From: Candidatus Bathyarchaeota archaeon
GTDB taxonomy: Archaea > Thermoproteota > Bathyarchaeia > TCS64
Assembly (NCBI GenBank): GCA_030602935.1
Contig: JAUVYU010000034.1
Span: forward strand, 1-7,040
Reading direction: 5' to 3'
Length of the DNA stretch: 7,040 bases
Shown: positions 5,218 to 7,040 of the stretch, one piece after another
How positions within the stretch are numbered: position 1 is the first letter of the stretch
Layout of the letters: every line of letters begins with the position of its first letter
Notes under the pieces: model-generated
What the model saw: only the letters and a program-made list of their open reading frames with translations
Told to the model about the DNA's origin: nothing
The model's database searches: none
Made by a program: the position numbers and the translations under genes

Positions 5218-6270
5218 TCACAGGCTCTTGAGCGTATCTATCGCGTCCATGGAGCTCGGGTCCTTGCCGTTCAGTATCCCTGTGTAGACCGAGACGTAGT
5301 CTCCGAGGTACAGCACGGACAGCATCCGAGCGAGTCTACCCTTCCCCCTTGACTCCACCTCGACCATCTTCCCCACCTTGTCCGCAAACATGGCCTTGAA
5401 TCCCTCTATCTTCCGGGTCACCTGTTCTGTCTCCTCCAGATCACGGATGATTAGGATTCCCAAGTGGTCGAGCACCACGTCAGGCCCCTCTGATCCCAGA
5501 GCGGCGTTGTGGAAGAGTTCCGGGAAGACGCCGGATGACGCCGGGACCTTTCCGTTCTCGTTCATCTGTGTGCCGAACCTGTAGGCGACCCCTTCGAAGA
5601 ACTCTGAACCATAGATGAAGGGTACCTTATTGCGGAGTTCGAGAGCCAATCTCTTGGCAGGGTTCGAGTCCGTTGTGACCTCCTCGACAAGCTCATCTCT
5701 GATGGTTTCGACGATTCCTATTGCTTCCTCTATCTCCTCATATGCGTCCTTGATCAACCCGAGGCTTTTCAGGGCTGTCACGAGCGTGAACAGCTGGAAG
5801 GGGATCGCCGCCCTCGGCTTCATGCCCTCAGGCAGCAGGATACACGGTAGCTGTCTTTCGTGAGATAGCTCAAGGAGCCGACCGCCGGACGTCACACAGA
5901 TTACTGGAGCACCCCTCTCGCGTGCTTCCTCGAGGGCCAACAGCGACTCTTCGGTATTCCCCGAGTAGCATACGGCCAAAACCAGGGTCTCGCTCCCAAT
6001 GAACCCTGGGATCCTGTATCCCTTTGAGACATACATGGGGAAACTGGCTTTATCCCTGAGCCAGTCGCATATCAGCTGGCCTCCTATTGCTGAACCCCCC
6101 ATCCCGACGAAGACTACTGAGCTGAATGGTCGATCCGCTAGGTCGCTTAGGTCTGCTTTCTTGGTGATTTCAATGGCTCTCCTGCAGTCCTCAGGGAATC
6201 TCCTAAGGCACTGGAGCATATTCGACTTGTCCAGGTTCCTCATGTACTCCAAGTCGTCGAGGGAGGTCAT
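5218..6270 (-). CDS. bifunctional phosphoglucose/phosphomannose isomerase
   Basis: This 350-residue cytoplasmic SIS-fold isomerase should interconvert glucose-6-P or mannose-6-P with fructose-6-P, feeding glycolysis, gluconeogenesis and sugar-nucleotide synthesis. The first SIS domain holds FVGMGGSAIGG (54-64) and CYSGNTEES (101-109), the phosphate-binding loops, then KPRAAIPF (151-158). The second holds the NENGK motif (237-241, E238 the expected catalytic Glu), ELFHNAAL with H254 the expected ring-opening His, and the C-terminal DAIDTLK with K348. These match the archaeal PGI/PMI family. Members such as the Pyrobaculum enzyme are near 300 residues, so this is a long version. ATG 6270 is preferred over GTG 6276 because a TATA box is centred 28 bp before it and no SD is present (leaderless). 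The family's usual HNE motif reads HNA here. It is monocistronic. Confidence 0.93.
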   Translation of the reverse strand: MTSLDDLEYMRNLDKSNMLQCLRRFPEDCRRAIEITKKADLSDLADRPFSSVVFVGMGGSAIGGQLICDWLRDKASFPMYVSKGYRIPGFIGSETLVLAVCYSGNTEESLLALEEARERGAPVICVTSGGRLLELSHERQLPCILLPEGMKPRAAIPFQLFTLVTALKSLGLIKDAYEEIEEAIGIVETIRDELVEEVTTDSNPAKRLALELRNKVPFIYGSEFFEGVAYRFGTQMNENGKVPASSGVFPELFHNAALGSEGPDVVLDHLGILIIRDLEETEQVTRKIEGFKAMFADKVGKMVEVESRGKGRLARMLSVLYLGDYVSVYTGILNGKDPSSMDAIDTLKSL

Positions 6271-6294
6271 CACCACTATTCAGAATGAATTCAG

Positions 6295-6301
6295 ATAAAA
6301 G
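6295..6301 (-). promoter_or_regulatory. TATA box of the isomerase gene
   Basis: CTTTTAT is centred at 6298, 28 bp before ATG 6270, and no SD lies between. It implies a leaderless transcript and decides against the GTG at 6276. Confidence 0.55.
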
Positions 6302-6360
6302 GTAACCCGTTATAACACACACAGGCTAAGAAATATGACGTCTGGCCTCCGAATATCTTG

Positions 6361-6397
6361 TGATTATTTATAATAAAATGAGAAAAAAAGTGCTGTC
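6361..6397 (-). terminator. T-tract terminator of the ferredoxin gene with AT-rich island
   Basis: On the minus strand, a run of seven T (6383-6389) starts 8 nt after the ferredoxin TAA and is followed by CTC, ATTTTATTA and TAAATAA. This is a strong archaeal-type T-rich terminator. The TTATTATAAATAA core (6365-6377) is also TATA-like, but no reading frame lies at the right distance on either strand. The rest of the gap (6302-6360) shows nothing I can identify. Confidence 0.55.
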
Positions 6398-6580
6398 TTA
6401 GTCTTCTACAACGATGGCCGTGACGGGGCACGATGCCTCGCATGCCCTGCAGGATATGCACTGGTCTTCTTGGGCCACCACGACCTTGTCCCCCTGGGCC
6501 TCGAAGACGCCCATGGGGCAGGTGTCCACGCATGTCTGGCAGGCTGTACAGGTGTCCTGATCAAGTTTTACGCTTACCAA
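6398..6580 (-). CDS. 2[4Fe-4S] ferredoxin, 60 aa
   Basis: This is a small, soluble, low-potential electron carrier of the bacterial-type 2[4Fe-4S] class. Two canonical motifs are visible: C11-C14-C17-C21-P22 and C41-C44-C47-C51-P52, with the usual pseudo-twofold arrangement (CP.GVFE near C21, CPVTAIVVED at the end). It is acidic and about the length of clostridial ferredoxins. No ATG or GTG lies in frame before the stop at 6617-6619, so TTG at 6580 is taken as the start. The SD-like GAGGCGG (6589-6595) lies 8 nt before it. A TATA-like ATTTTAAT (6625-6632) predicts a leader of about 21 nt. It stands alone as a transcription unit. It could be an electron acceptor for the oxoacid oxidoreductase at the left end, but also for any other ferredoxin-dependent enzyme. 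Confidence 0.93.
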   Translation of the reverse strand: MVSVKLDQDTCTACQTCVDTCPMGVFEAQGDKVVVAQEDQCISCRACEASCPVTAIVVED

Positions 6581-6588
6581 TTCGTTAT

Positions 6589-6595
6589 CCGCCTC
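6589..6595 (-). promoter_or_regulatory. SD-like site supporting the TTG start of ferredoxin
   Basis: GAGGCGG on the minus strand is one mismatch away from GAGGTGA-type sites in its core and lies 8 nt before TTG 6580. It supports the unusual start codon. Confidence 0.45.
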
Positions 6596-6624
6596 TGGAA
6601 TCCTGTGATATTGCAGCTATCCGT

Positions 6625-6632
6625 ATTAAAAT
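6625..6632 (-). promoter_or_regulatory. TATA box of the ferredoxin gene
   Basis: ATTTTAAT is centred at 6628, predicting transcription start near 6602, just upstream of the SD-like site. The neighbouring gap (6633-6688) has only a weak pyrimidine-rich stretch after the coiled-coil gene's stop. Confidence 0.45.
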
Positions 6633-6688
6633 GTTGAGGTAGGGATGTTCCTCAGTTGGTTTCAAATAGGAAAGGTTGAAGGGCTGCA

Positions 6689-7040
6689 TCAGATGGCAGC
6701 CTGGATGTCCGATATCGCCTTCTCTATTCGTTTGATGGCCTCTCTCTGTCTGTTGAGCCTGCTCTCTCTCCGCCTCTGGTGGTCTCTGCGGGAGATCCTC
6801 CGGGCCCTGAGCCTCACATCCAGGTTCCTGAGGTCTTCATTTACCCTGGAGGCCTCCTCCTCAGCCCTCCTGATCTGCCTTAGATACTCGCTTAAATCGG
6901 GCTCATCCTCATCCAACGCTTTTCCCATCTCCTTGAGGGACCTCTCCAGCCGTCCTTGCCGCCTGTTGATCTCAGCGAGCCTCTGGACCTGCTCATCTCC
7001 GTCGGGCTTGTCATCCTCCAGCATTTGGATGTGCTCGTTG
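6689..7040 (-). CDS. Arg-rich coiled-coil protein, C-terminal part (runs off the window edge)
   Basis: The frame is open through the right edge (codons NEHIQ precede the ATG at 7024), so 117 codons are visible and the N-terminus is probably outside. The ATG at 7024 cannot be excluded as the start, but no upstream sequence is available to judge it. Counting from that ATG, a first helix with heptad-like spacing covers about 15-37, then an acidic break (DEDEPDLSE, 38-46), then a long charged helix from about 47 to the end. The second helix contains an Arg-dense segment RLRARRISRRDHQRRRES (71-88). There is no signal, membrane segment or catalytic motif. It may be a structural, scaffold or nucleic-acid-binding tail. 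I do not recognise the family. Confidence 0.65.
   Translation of the reverse strand, partial: NEHIQMLEDDKPDGDEQVQRLAEINRRQGRLERSLKEMGKALDEDEPDLSEYLRQIRRAEEEASRVNEDLRNLDVRLRARRISRRDHQRRRESRLNRQREAIKRIEKAISDIQAAI

Noticed and set aside
5167..5352. Small plus-strand frame over the isomerase 3' end
   Set aside because: Most of it overlaps the isomerase coding region, it has no SD or TATA box at a proper distance, and the protein is low in recognisable features.
6291..6533. Minus-strand frame overlapping the ferredoxin gene
   Set aside because: It is a shifted frame of the ferredoxin, whose eight cysteines fix the correct frame.
1..7040. CRISPR array, insertion sequence, attachment site, rRNA
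   Set aside because: No regular direct repeats, transposase motifs, terminal inverted repeats or rRNA sequence were seen.

Overview
The window looks archaeal. Its genes start either right behind AT-rich TATA-like boxes placed about 27 bp upstream (leaderless style) or behind a GGAGGTG Shine-Dalgarno that matches the archaeal 16S 3' tail. It carries a four-subunit ferredoxin-dependent 2-oxoacid oxidoreductase and a bifunctional phosphoglucose/phosphomannose isomerase, an enzyme best known from TACK archaea and Thermoplasmatales. A Bathyarchaeia-like or other TACK genome fits, but nothing visible fixes the lineage. The DNA is moderately GC-rich with AT-rich promoter islands.

Layout. Positions 1-2761 (+) hold a compact operon in the order gamma (cut by the left edge), delta, alpha, beta of a pyruvate/2-ketoisovalerate-type ferredoxin oxidoreductase. 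Junctions are 1 nt, a 4-nt overlap and 1 nt, with a perfect SD before each internal gene and a T-tract at the end. Next (+) is a separately promoted, probably leaderless PfkB-family kinase (2811-3698). Everything to its right is on the minus strand: a small exported or two-pass membrane protein whose stop codon interlocks with that of the kinase (3695-4012), a winged-helix regulator with two C-terminal membrane helices (4112-4570), an unrecognised 146-aa protein (4649-5089) behind a possibly structured leader, the sugar-phosphate isomerase (5218-6270), a 60-aa two-cluster ferredoxin (6398-6580), and the C-terminal part of an Arg-rich coiled-coil protein that runs into the right edge (6689-7040). 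No gap exceeds about 130 bp.

How they could work together. The isomerase, the sugar kinase-like protein, the oxoacid oxidoreductase and the ferredoxin are all compatible with a modified glycolytic or fermentative carbon flow, with ferredoxin taking the electrons. They are in separate transcription units, so this link is inference. The membrane-tethered regulator and the small membrane protein may form one unit. I saw no mobile element, CRISPR array, tRNA or rRNA. The window is mostly core metabolism. The least explained parts are the 146-aa protein with its leader, the tethered regulator next to the small membrane protein, and the atypical sequence of the oxidoreductase alpha and beta subunits.
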